Assembly: GCA_026416315.1 (NCBI GenBank)
Contig: JAOAFK010000018.1
Coordinates: forward strand, 1 to 21,889
Length of the DNA: 21,889 nt
From: Syntrophorhabdaceae bacterium
Lineage (GTDB): Bacteria > Desulfobacterota > Syntrophorhabdia > Syntrophorhabdales > Syntrophorhabdaceae
Direction: 5' to 3'
The notes under the pieces were generated by a model, which was not told the origin of the DNA, searched no databases, and worked only from the letters and a program-made list of their open reading frames with translations. Shown here one piece after another: positions 15,425 to 21,889 of this stretch. Position 1 is the stretch's first letter. The number at the start of each line of letters is the position of its first letter. A program made the position numbers and the translations under genes.

Positions 15425-15429
15425 CCTCC
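15425..15429 (-). promoter_or_regulatory. Shine-Dalgarno site supporting a TTG start
   Basis: On the minus strand GGAGG lies 6 nt before TTG at 15418-15416. It makes this unusual start codon credible, and no ATG or GTG near it fits as well. Confidence 0.8.
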
Positions 15430-15468
15430 AGAAATGTTGTTCAAACAGTAAAAGAGAAGGTTTTTATA

Positions 15469-15702
15469 TTATGACCTTTTAAACTTTTCATTGAGAACCC
15501 TTTTGAATCTCGGCGCATAGATTATATCAAAGGCCTCTTCTTTTCCAGGAAAGAGTTTTATGGCATGTCTTTTGACGCCTTCTACAATCTTTAAGGCCTC
15601 ATCGTGGGTAATATTCTGTGTCCTTATAAAATTTAAGGCAAAATCCACGATGAATCTCAATTTTCTCAGTTTTTTCTCCTCTTCTAATAAATCGTCTTTC
15701 AT
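15469..15702 (-). CDS. Conserved-looking small helical protein (77 aa), unknown
   Basis: A 77-residue charged, helical protein with no signal peptide or membrane segment. The readable core is LRKLRFIVDFALNFIRTQNI, a THDEALKIVEG helix, and KLFPGKEEAFDIIYAPRFKR. The ATG immediately follows the lspA stop codon (TAGATG), so it is translated with ileS-lspA. I recall similar short genes near this position in deltaproteobacteria but no function. The FPGKEEAFDIIYAPRF part looks like a constrained surface and suggests a small binding protein rather than a spurious frame. Confidence 0.72.
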   Translation of the reverse strand: MKDDLLEEEKKLRKLRFIVDFALNFIRTQNITHDEALKIVEGVKRHAIKLFPGKEEAFDIIYAPRFKRVLNEKFKRS

Positions 15703-16182
15703 CTAATGTTCTTTTGGCTTTTTTGTTAATTTTTCTTTCAGTTCACTAAAAACCCATAAGCCTATACCTGTTGAAATGGAAATATCCGCAACATTAAATG
15801 CAGGCCAGTGGTAATTTTTATAGTAAAAATCAAGAAAATCAATGACATAACCATAAGAAAATCTATCATATATATTGCCCATTGCACCTGAAATAATAAG
15901 GGCAAGAGAGAATGTTTTAGAGAGAGAAAGGGGATATCTCAACATTATATATATAAGAATAGAGGTTATCAACAGGGGAAATACAGTAAAGATATATTTT
16001 GCCAAATGGTGTTGAGATAAAAAGCTAAATGCACCGCCGTAATTTCTCACATGCACTATGGAAAAAAATGATGTTATGCTTATCCCTTTGAGATAGGGGA
16101 CCTGATCGAGGATAAGCATCTTTGTCCATCTATCAATAAATACCACAAAGGGTATCAGAGTGAAGACAATATATCTTCGCAT
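15703..16182 (-). CDS. lspA: Lipoprotein signal peptidase
   Basis: LspA is an inner-membrane aspartyl protease that removes signal peptides from prolipoproteins after lipidation. The 159-residue protein has four membrane segments, VRNYGGAFS (45-53), and the catalytic dyad D115 (VIDFLDFYY) and D133 (FNVADISI). The spacing fits the family. It overlaps the end of ileS by 28 nt, the common ileS-lspA arrangement. A substrate, the folE2-linked lipoprotein, is in the window. The C-terminus is basic and cytosolic (KEKLTKKPKEH). Confidence 0.97.
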   Translation of the reverse strand: MRRYIVFTLIPFVVFIDRWTKMLILDQVPYLKGISITSFFSIVHVRNYGGAFSFLSQHHLAKYIFTVFPLLITSILIYIMLRYPLSLSKTFSLALIISGAMGNIYDRFSYGYVIDFLDFYYKNYHWPAFNVADISISTGIGLWVFSELKEKLTKKPKEH

Positions 16183-18914
16183 CTTTTACATACTTCTGGA
16201 AATTTTGCATCAGGAGGTGTTATCACCACTGAATACTGCCAGCATCTCTGACACTTTTTCCCATCTGCCTTTTCTACTGTTATAGTGGTTTCTGTGTTTT
16301 TCTCAACTGTCACCTGTGATACAATGAATATGTCTTTTATCTCTTCCCCTATTTTTTTAAGAATTTGGTAATCCTCTTCAGCTGCCTTTATCGTTATCTT
16401 TGCATCAAGGGAATGACCGATTAATTTTTCTGCCCTTTTCTCCTCTATTTTTTTGTTTACAGTCTCCCTAATCTTCCATATCCTTTCTAATTCTTCCTCA
16501 AGGCCCATATCTATGAATTCTTTATTTACTGTGGGAAAATCACAGAGAAAAATACTTTCCGGGTCATCTTTACCTTTTAGATAAAGCCACATCTCCTCAG
16601 ATGTAGTGGAAAGGATAGGCGATATTATCTTAACAAGTGATAAAAGGGTATCATAAATTACGGTCTGAGATGCCCTCCTCTTTGTAGCATCTTTTTTTTC
16701 CACATATATCCTGTCCTTTACTATATCAAGATAAAGGGCACTCAAATCCACAGCACAGAAGTTGTGTATGCTATGGTAGATGGAATGGAAGGTATAATCT
16801 TCATAGGCCTTAAGCACCCTATCTATTAATCTGTTAAGCCTTGAAAGTATCCATCTATCAAGGTATGACATTTTATCGTACGGCACCCTATCTTTATCCG
16901 GGTCAAAGTCATTGCCTATGTTTGCATGTAAGAACCTCAACGTGTTCCTTATCCTTCTATAGGTCTCAACAAGTCTGTTTATAATGTCCTTTGATATTTT
17001 AATATCATCTCTATAGTCTTCGTATGTAACCCATAGTCGTAATATCTCTGCACCGTATTTTTCTATTATCTCATCAGGAGAAATGATATTTCCTAATGAT
17101 TTCGACATTTTTCTGCCTGAGCCATCAACGACAAAACCATGGGTCAATACAGACCTATAAGGTGCTACCCCTTCATTTGCAACGGAAGTTAAAAGGGAGC
17201 TATGGAACCAGCCCCTATGCTGGTCACTTCCCTCAAGATACATATCAACAGGAAAACCGAGTTCATTTCTTTTCTTGCAAACGGCAGACCAGCTTACCCC
17301 TGAATCAAACCATACATCGAGTATATCCTCTTCTTTTGAGAAGGTGTTGCTACCACATTTTGAGCATTTTGCTGATGCAGGCAGAAAATAAGAGGCATCT
17401 TTTTCAAACCATATATCTGCACCGTATGTTTTTACTGCCTCTATAACATTTCTGAAGGTATCTGAACTCCAGTATGGCTCTCTGCATTTTTTGCAATAAA
17501 ATATCGTGATAGGGATGCCCCATGTCCTCTGTCGTGATATGCACCAGTCTGGTCTTACAAGGAGCATGTTATAGATCCTATCCCTTCCCCACGCAGGTAT
17601 CCACTTAACATTATCGATTTCTTCAAGAGCCTTTTTTCTCAACCCATTACTGTCAAGGGATATAAACCATTGTTCTGTTGCCCTGAAGATAACGGGCTTT
17701 TTGCATCTCCAGCAATGGGGATATGAATGCTCTATCTCTTCGTTATATAGAAGTAGTCCCAGGGATTTTAATTTTTCAATAATGTGTTTATTGCTTTCAA
17801 AAACGTTCATGCCTTTAAAGAATCCCACATCTTCTGTAAAAATACCCTCATCATTTACTGGTGAATAGACGTCAAGGCCATATTCAAGTCCTGTCTCATA
17901 GTCTTCTTCTCCATGTCCCGGTGCAATGTGAACTGCCCCTGTACCTGTATCATCTGCCACATAGTCTGCAAAAACAATTATTGAATCTCTTTCAAAGAAA
18001 GGGTGTTTAAAGTATATACCTTTTAGCTTCTCTGGTGGAAGCTCCTCTATTATATTGTAGTTTTTTATCCCTGCCTTTTTTGCTATCTCTTCCACAAGTT
18101 TTTTAAGAAGTATATAAATTTCTTTGTCTGTATCAATAGCCACATATGTAAAATTAGGATTGATGGCAATGGCGAGATTAGCAGGTAGTGTCCAGGGAGT
18201 TGTTGTCCATATAAGCATATAAATGGGTTTTGACGGGTAATTATCAAAGATGCCTGCTCTATCTTTAATATAGGGAAATTTTACATATATTGCATCTGAT
18301 GTTTTTGTATTGTATTCAATCTCTGCCTCTGCAAGGGCTGTTAAGCAACTAATGCACCACAGCACTGGTTTCTTTTTTCTGTAGATTTCACCCCTTTCAA
18401 AGAATTTTTGCATCTCAGAAATGATTGTGGCCTGATAATCAAAATCCATTGTAATATAAGGATGTTTCCAGTCCCCAATTACCCCGAGCCTTTTGAATTC
18501 ATCTCTCTGGATATTTATGAATTTTTCAGCATATGCCCTGCACTGTTGCCTTTTTTCTAATTTAGACTGAGATATGTTTTTCCCTTTCATCTCCTTTTCT
18601 ATCTGGTGCTCTATGGGAAGGCCGTGACAATCCCAGCCCGGAACATAATCTGCCCTGTATCCTGACATGAATTTAGACTTTACAATAATATCTTTTAAAA
18701 TTTTGTTTAAAGCAGTTCCTAAGTGAATGTTTCCGTTTGCATAAGGTGGTCCATCGTGTAGGATAAATTTTTTTGTATATTTTTTATTTTGGGCAAGTTT
18801 TTCATAAAGATTGATATGATCCCAGAATTTTAACATCTCCTTTTCTTTTACAGGGAGATTGCCCTTCATGGGAAAGGGCGTCTTTGGTAAGTTCAGAGTA
18901 TCTTTATAGTCCAT
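16155..18914 (-). CDS. ileS: Isoleucyl-tRNA synthetase
   Basis: IleS charges tRNA-Ile and edits mischarged valine. The 919-residue class I enzyme has DGPPYANGNIHLG (54-66, the HIGH motif as HLGT), the editing insertion with TTTPWTLPANLA, the second-half WFDSGVSW, and DGSGRKMSKSLGN with KMSKS around residue 602. The C-terminal zinc knuckle is complete with Cys888, 891, 909 and 912, which marks the bacterial type rather than the antibiotic-resistant eukaryote-like type. AAAGGAT lies before the ATG. The 110 nt upstream show only a weak promoter-like pair and no T-box leader. Confidence 0.97.
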   Translation of the reverse strand: MDYKDTLNLPKTPFPMKGNLPVKEKEMLKFWDHINLYEKLAQNKKYTKKFILHDGPPYANGNIHLGTALNKILKDIIVKSKFMSGYRADYVPGWDCHGLPIEHQIEKEMKGKNISQSKLEKRQQCRAYAEKFINIQRDEFKRLGVIGDWKHPYITMDFDYQATIISEMQKFFERGEIYRKKKPVLWCISCLTALAEAEIEYNTKTSDAIYVKFPYIKDRAGIFDNYPSKPIYMLIWTTTPWTLPANLAIAINPNFTYVAIDTDKEIYILLKKLVEEIAKKAGIKNYNIIEELPPEKLKGIYFKHPFFERDSIIVFADYVADDTGTGAVHIAPGHGEEDYETGLEYGLDVYSPVNDEGIFTEDVGFFKGMNVFESNKHIIEKLKSLGLLLYNEEIEHSYPHCWRCKKPVIFRATEQWFISLDSNGLRKKALEEIDNVKWIPAWGRDRIYNMLLVRPDWCISRQRTWGIPITIFYCKKCREPYWSSDTFRNVIEAVKTYGADIWFEKDASYFLPASAKCSKCGSNTFSKEEDILDVWFDSGVSWSAVCKKRNELGFPVDMYLEGSDQHRGWFHSSLLTSVANEGVAPYRSVLTHGFVVDGSGRKMSKSLGNIISPDEIIEKYGAEILRLWVTYEDYRDDIKISKDIINRLVETYRRIRNTLRFLHANIGNDFDPDKDRVPYDKMSYLDRWILSRLNRLIDRVLKAYEDYTFHSIYHSIHNFCAVDLSALYLDIVKDRIYVEKKDATKRRASQTVIYDTLLSLVKIISPILSTTSEEMWLYLKGKDDPESIFLCDFPTVNKEFIDMGLEEELERIWKIRETVNKKIEEKRAEKLIGHSLDAKITIKAAEEDYQILKKIGEEIKDIFIVSQVTVEKNTETTITVEKADGKKCQRCWQYSVVITPPDAKFPEVCKRCEDILSSL

Positions 18915-19024
18915 GGCAGTATCCTTTTTCTAAACTATTAGCCTTCAAGCAGTTTTAAACAAAGAGGCTTAAAAAAATTAGCATAAATAGGATGTTCATG
19001 CAAGTTTTAAAGGTGAATTTATCT

Positions 19025-19633
19025 TTAGAATACCTCTTTTATGAATTCGGTGATCTCATCTTCCCTGCCTAAAAAGAAATGGTCCGATTCAATAATTTTT
19101 AAATTTTTTTCTATTAATGGAAGTTCCCTATATAGATTTAAAAGAGGTTCAACAGGGGCAATCTCATCGTATTTTCCTGCTATAAAGCATATCTTTCCTT
19201 TTATATGTTTAAAGGGTGAGGAATCATAAAATGAAAAAGGGTATGCTACGATAAACAGGGAATCAATACCTTCTATCTTACGAACTGCCCTCACTGCAAC
19301 CCATGCACCGAAAGAATATCCTGCAAGGACAATGCTTGCCCCATCTTTTAAGGTATCCTTCAGAAATTCTACTGCAGAAATTACATCCTCTACCTCACCA
19401 ATCCCTTCTTCATATTCACCATTGCTTCCCCCAACACCCCTGAAATTGAATTTTAATGTAGTATAATCACTTTCATAGAATCCCTTTTCTATGGCATTGA
19501 CCACATTGTTATGCATACTGCCCCCATATAGGGGATGAGGGTGGCAAATGACCACCCCTTTTTTGCTTTTCTGTTCGTTTAATATCCCCTCAAGCTTGAC
19601 CTTGGAACCTATATATACCCTTTTTGTTGACAT
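19025..19633 (-). CDS. Alpha/beta hydrolase (COG2945-like)
   Basis: The 202-residue protein is a small serine hydrolase. HPHPLYGGSMHNNVV (31-45) and FNFRGVGGSNGEYEEGIGE (62-80) are the characteristic early loops, GYSFG holds the nucleophile Ser107, GKYDEIAP holds Asp156 and ESDHFF holds His185. No signal peptide is seen, so it is probably cytosolic; the substrate is unknown. I chose ATG 19633 because the sequence from MSTKRVYIGSKVKLEG onward fits the domain. A longer in-frame start at 19783 would add 50 residues lying over the beginning of accD, which argues against it. No Shine-Dalgarno sequence precedes ATG 19633. Confidence 0.88.
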   Translation of the reverse strand: MSTKRVYIGSKVKLEGILNEQKSKKGVVICHPHPLYGGSMHNNVVNAIEKGFYESDYTTLKFNFRGVGGSNGEYEEGIGEVEDVISAVEFLKDTLKDGASIVLAGYSFGAWVAVRAVRKIEGIDSLFIVAYPFSFYDSSPFKHIKGKICFIAGKYDEIAPVEPLLNLYRELPLIEKNLKIIESDHFFLGREDEITEFIKEVF

Positions 19634-19655
19634 GGCGAATTTATTTTGGTAGTTT
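19627..19655 (+). promoter_or_regulatory. Candidate accD promoter
   Basis: A perfect TTGACA (19627-19632) is followed after 17 nt by TAGTTT (19650-19655), a weak -10. Start near 19662 would leave a leader of about 21 nt containing AGAGGT. The -35 overlaps the start codon of the divergent hydrolase. Confidence 0.4.
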
Positions 19656-19671
19656 TTCAGCCAAAAATCAA
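19643..19671 (-). promoter_or_regulatory. Candidate hydrolase promoter, overlapping the accD promoter
   Basis: Read on the minus strand, TTGATT (19671-19666) and CAAAAT (19648-19643) are 17 nt apart, each 4 of 6 to consensus. Start would fall about 3 nt before ATG 19633, so the leader would be almost absent, in keeping with no Shine-Dalgarno site. Confidence 0.3.
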
Positions 19672-19682
19672 GAGGTAAATGG

Positions 19683-20546
19683 ATGATTTTTTTCGGTAAG
19701 AAAAAAGAGAAAAAACCCCATAAAGAGATCGATATAAAAAAAGAGATAAAAAAGGCAGAGAAAGAAGAGTCTCTATGGATCAAGTGCAGTTCCTGCCAGG
19801 AACTCTTATATATAAAAGAGGTGGAAAGGAATCAGCATATCTGCCTTAAATGTGAATACCATTTTCCCATATCTGTGGAAAACAGGATAAAGCTTACATT
19901 CGATGAAGGATCATTCAATGAACTTTTTGGAAGCATTGGTCCTGTAGATTTTCTCAAATTCAAGGACACAAAGTCTTATAAAGCAAGGCTCGAGGAAACC
20001 CAGGAGCAGGTTAAAAGACCAGATGCTGTTGTGTGCGGACATGGAAAAATTAACGGGATAGATGTGTTGACAGCCATCTTTGATTTTTCTTTTATGGGTG
20101 GAAGCCTTGGTTCTGTTGTGGGAGAAAAGATTACAAGAACACTGGAGGCTGGAGCAGAAAAACGCCTTCCTGTGATCATTTTCTGTGCCTCTGGCGGTGC
20201 AAGGATGCAGGAAGGAATCATGTCCCTCATGCAGATGTCAAAGGTATCCGGTGCCATATACAGATTGAAATCAACGAAGATGCCGTATATTTCTGTTTTG
20301 ACAGACCCTACACTGGGAGGGGTTACGGCAAGCATGGGGATGCTCGGGGATATCATTATTGCAGAACCCAAGGCAATGATAGGTTTTGCAGGACCGAGGG
20401 TAATCAAGGAGACTATTAAAGAAGAGCTGCCGCAGGGGTTCCAGAGGGCTGAATATCTCCTCGAGCACGGTATGATCGATATGATAGTGAGTAGAAAGGA
20501 ACTCAAAAGGCAACTGTCAACACTTCTAAAACTTATACTATCATGA
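19683..20546 (+). CDS. accD: Acetyl-CoA carboxylase carboxyltransferase subunit beta
   Basis: AccD pairs with AccA to move the carboxyl group from biotin to acetyl-CoA, the first step of fatty acid synthesis. The 287-residue product has an N-terminal lysine-rich stretch, then the zinc ribbon with Cys35, 38, 54 and 57, then the crotonase-like carboxyltransferase fold with FMGGSLGSVVGEKI, CASGGARMQEG and PTLGGVTASMGMLGD, the oxyanion-forming glycine motifs. AGAGGT precedes the ATG. Its stop overlaps the folC start as ATGA, so accD-folC is translationally coupled, a common pairing. accA is not in the window. Confidence 0.97.
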   Translation: MIFFGKKKEKKPHKEIDIKKEIKKAEKEESLWIKCSSCQELLYIKEVERNQHICLKCEYHFPISVENRIKLTFDEGSFNELFGSIGPVDFLKFKDTKSYKARLEETQEQVKRPDAVVCGHGKINGIDVLTAIFDFSFMGGSLGSVVGEKITRTLEAGAEKRLPVIIFCASGGARMQEGIMSLMQMSKVSGAIYRLKSTKMPYISVLTDPTLGGVTASMGMLGDIIIAEPKAMIGFAGPRVIKETIKEELPQGFQRAEYLLEHGMIDMIVSRKELKRQLSTLLKLILS

Positions 20547-21808
20547 AAAGATATTCCTACGTAATGGAATATCTTTCTGGTCTTGAAAATACAGGCATTA
20601 TTTTTGGCCTTGACAACATAAACTGGATATTAGACGCTATTGGCAATCCCCATGAAAGATTAAATTTTATCCATATAGCTGGAACAAACGGTAAAGGCTC
20701 TGTGGCCACTATGGTCTCTTCCATTCTTAAAAATTCAGGTTATAAGGTGGGTAAATACACATCCCCACATCTGATAAGATTCAACGAAAGGGTTGTTGTG
20801 GATGAAAAAGAAATTAGTGACAGTGAGGTTGAAGAGATTGGAGATTTTATAATTGATAGGGTTGAAAAACAAAAAGAAAAAAAAAGATTCAGTTACTTTG
20901 ATTTCACCACCGCCATGGCCTTTGAATATTTTTACAGACAGAAGGTAGAAATAGCTGTTGTTGAGGTTGGTCTGGGAGGAAGGCTTGATTCTACAAATGT
21001 AATAAAGCCTCTTTTGAGTATAATCACCAATGTAGATATTGACCATACAGATTATCTTGGCAGTAGTGTTGAAGAAATTGCAAAAGAGAAGGCGGGTATT
21101 ATAAAAAAAGGCGTCCCGGTCATTACAGGCGCGGATGGTATTGCATTAGAGGTGATCGAAAAAAAGGCCATTGAATCTGAAAGCCCTTTATACAGTATGG
21201 GCAGGGATTTTTCATTTAAAAAAATAAAAGAACAGACTGGAGATTTTTTAGTGAGAGATAAAATTTTTAAAAATGTTTTTGTGAATTTAAAAGGAGAACA
21301 CCAGCTTTTCAATGCTTCACTGGCCATATGCACCATTTCCCTTTTAAAAGAGATGGGGTTTAATATAGAGGATCATGTTATATATAGTAGCCTTGCCCAG
21401 ATTGAATGGGCTGGAAGGCTTGAAATGGTAAGAAAAAGACCCGAGATAATTTTAGACGGCGCCCATAATCTACAAGCCATAAAGGCACTGGTAAGATTTT
21501 TAAAAGAACATTATAAAGAGAAAAAGAAAGTGATTATATTAGGTGTGATGGCGGATAAAGATTATGAAGGGATGTTAAGGGAGATCGTTCCAGAAGCACA
21601 CACACTAATCTTTACAAAGGCTTTTAGCAAAAGAGCCCTTTCTCCATACGAACTGGCCAAGTACGTGGATAAATGTTATATTACGGATAATGTTTTTGAT
21701 GCATTAAAAAAGGCGAAAAATATTGCCTGTGAAGATGATCTTATTCTGATTACAGGTTCTTTATATATTGTGGGAGAGGCAAAAAAACTATTAGATGAGG
21801 TTTTTTAG
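20543..21808 (+). CDS. folC: Folylpolyglutamate synthase / dihydrofolate synthase
   Basis: FolC adds glutamate to dihydropteroate and/or folates with ATP. The 421-residue Mur-ligase-type protein has GTNGKGS (47-53) as the P-loop, YTSPHLIRFNERV (72-84), VGLGGRLDSTN (142-152), DHTDYLG (167-173), EKAGIIKKG (182-190, with the expected modified lysine) and DGAHN (305-309). The C-terminal Rossmann-like domain is complete. It overlaps accD by ATGA and its end overlaps the next gene by 14 nt. It links this locus to the FolE2/QueD pterin pair near the other end of the window. Whether it performs both synthase steps cannot be told from sequence alone. Confidence 0.96.
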   Translation: MKRYSYVMEYLSGLENTGIIFGLDNINWILDAIGNPHERLNFIHIAGTNGKGSVATMVSSILKNSGYKVGKYTSPHLIRFNERVVVDEKEISDSEVEEIGDFIIDRVEKQKEKKRFSYFDFTTAMAFEYFYRQKVEIAVVEVGLGGRLDSTNVIKPLLSIITNVDIDHTDYLGSSVEEIAKEKAGIIKKGVPVITGADGIALEVIEKKAIESESPLYSMGRDFSFKKIKEQTGDFLVRDKIFKNVFVNLKGEHQLFNASLAICTISLLKEMGFNIEDHVIYSSLAQIEWAGRLEMVRKRPEIILDGAHNLQAIKALVRFLKEHYKEKKKVIILGVMADKDYEGMLREIVPEAHTLIFTKAFSKRALSPYELAKYVDKCYITDNVFDALKKAKNIACEDDLILITGSLYIVGEAKKLLDEVF

Positions 21809-21889
21809 TTATATATTCCTTTTTTCAGCATTTTTTCTGGCCATTCTATCCCAAAACGGAGAGGCAAAAAAGATCGATTTAAAATCCCC
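21795..21889 (+). CDS. Start of an exported protein (partial, runs off the window)
   Basis: ATG at 21795, overlapping folC by 14 nt in a different frame, opens a frame beginning MRFFSYIFLFSAFFLAILSQ and continuing NGEAKKIDLKS to the window end without a stop. This is a basic start, a hydrophobic core and an Ala-Lys junction, the pattern of a Sec signal peptide with cleavage probably after NGEA. The gene is expected to encode a periplasmic or outer-membrane protein. In related genomes I vaguely recall an LptD-type gene near accD-folC, but nothing here proves it. Confidence 0.6.
   Translation, partial: MRFFSYIFLFSAFFLAILSQNGEAKKIDLKS

Noticed and set aside
18940..18969. AGCCT...AGGCT inverted repeat between ileS and the hydrolase
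   Set aside because: The stem is only 5 bp with a 20-nt loop, and no T run follows it on the minus strand, so it is not a credible terminator.
18915..19024. T-box or other leader RNA before ileS
   Set aside because: The 110 nt gap is too short for a T-box and contains no T-box consensus or terminator.
19634..19783. Longer hydrolase reading starting at 19783 on the minus strand
   Set aside because: It would overlap the first 100 nt of accD and add a hydrophobic, low-complexity region antisense to accD's lysine-rich start.
19976..20506. 176-residue open frame on the minus strand
   Set aside because: It is antisense to the conserved core of accD, has no family motifs and no ribosome binding site.
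1..21889. CRISPR array, insertion sequence, prophage, tRNA or defence cluster
   Set aside because: No direct repeat series, transposase or integrase motif, or cloverleaf-compatible gap was seen; all gaps are about 110 nt or less.

Overview
The window is AT-rich chromosomal DNA from a diderm bacterium. The evidence for an outer membrane is a lipoprotein with a lipobox, lspA, and a signal-peptide gene directly after folC. The gene order (lone rplC, queD-folE2, efp-tmk-holB-ricT-metG, ileS-lspA, accD-folC) and protein features such as the UAP1-type pyrophosphorylase and the YqeC selenium-cofactor protein fit an anaerobic low-GC lineage near the Desulfobacterota (former Deltaproteobacteria). That placement is inferred from gene content only. 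The window is almost entirely coding: no gap between genes exceeds about 110 nt, and I saw no tRNA, rRNA, CRISPR array, insertion sequence or prophage.

Layout. 1-2215 (+): a possible upstream gene end, a soluble sensor histidine kinase and an MFS transporter. 2255-5417 (+): ribosomal protein L3 (rplC) with its own sigma70-type promoter, then a pterin group (queD, folE2) coupled to a small lipoprotein, then yqeC, which ends in a stem-loop terminator. 5469-14025 (+): a long, tightly packed run with a one-TPR miniprotein, M24 aminopeptidase, efp, tmk, holB, ricT-like PSP1 protein, metG, a DciA-like DUF721 protein, pyk and an HMA-CDF cation transporter. 14042-18914 (-): ileS, lspA, a 77-aa conserved-looking protein and a UAP1-type UDP-sugar pyrophosphorylase, meeting the + block tail to tail. 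19025-19633 (-) and 19683-21889 (+): an alpha/beta hydrolase divergent from accD-folC and the start of an exported protein.

How the genes work together. FolE2 makes dihydroneopterin triphosphate from GTP and QueD uses it for queuosine. The QueD active site has Cys and Glu in a CExxHGH arrangement, which may also allow folate synthesis; folC, at the other end of the window, acts late in folate synthesis. efp, rplC, metG and ileS serve translation, while tmk, holB and the DUF721 protein serve replication. accD serves fatty acid synthesis and lspA lipoprotein maturation.

This is mainly a housekeeping region and I found no convincing new multi-gene system. The points most worth checking are the solitary rplC, the CExxHGH QueD next to FolE2, signs of leaderless transcription (best at queD), the CDF transporter without the usual TM5 histidine, the eukaryote-like UAP1 enzyme, and the compact divergent promoter between the hydrolase and accD.
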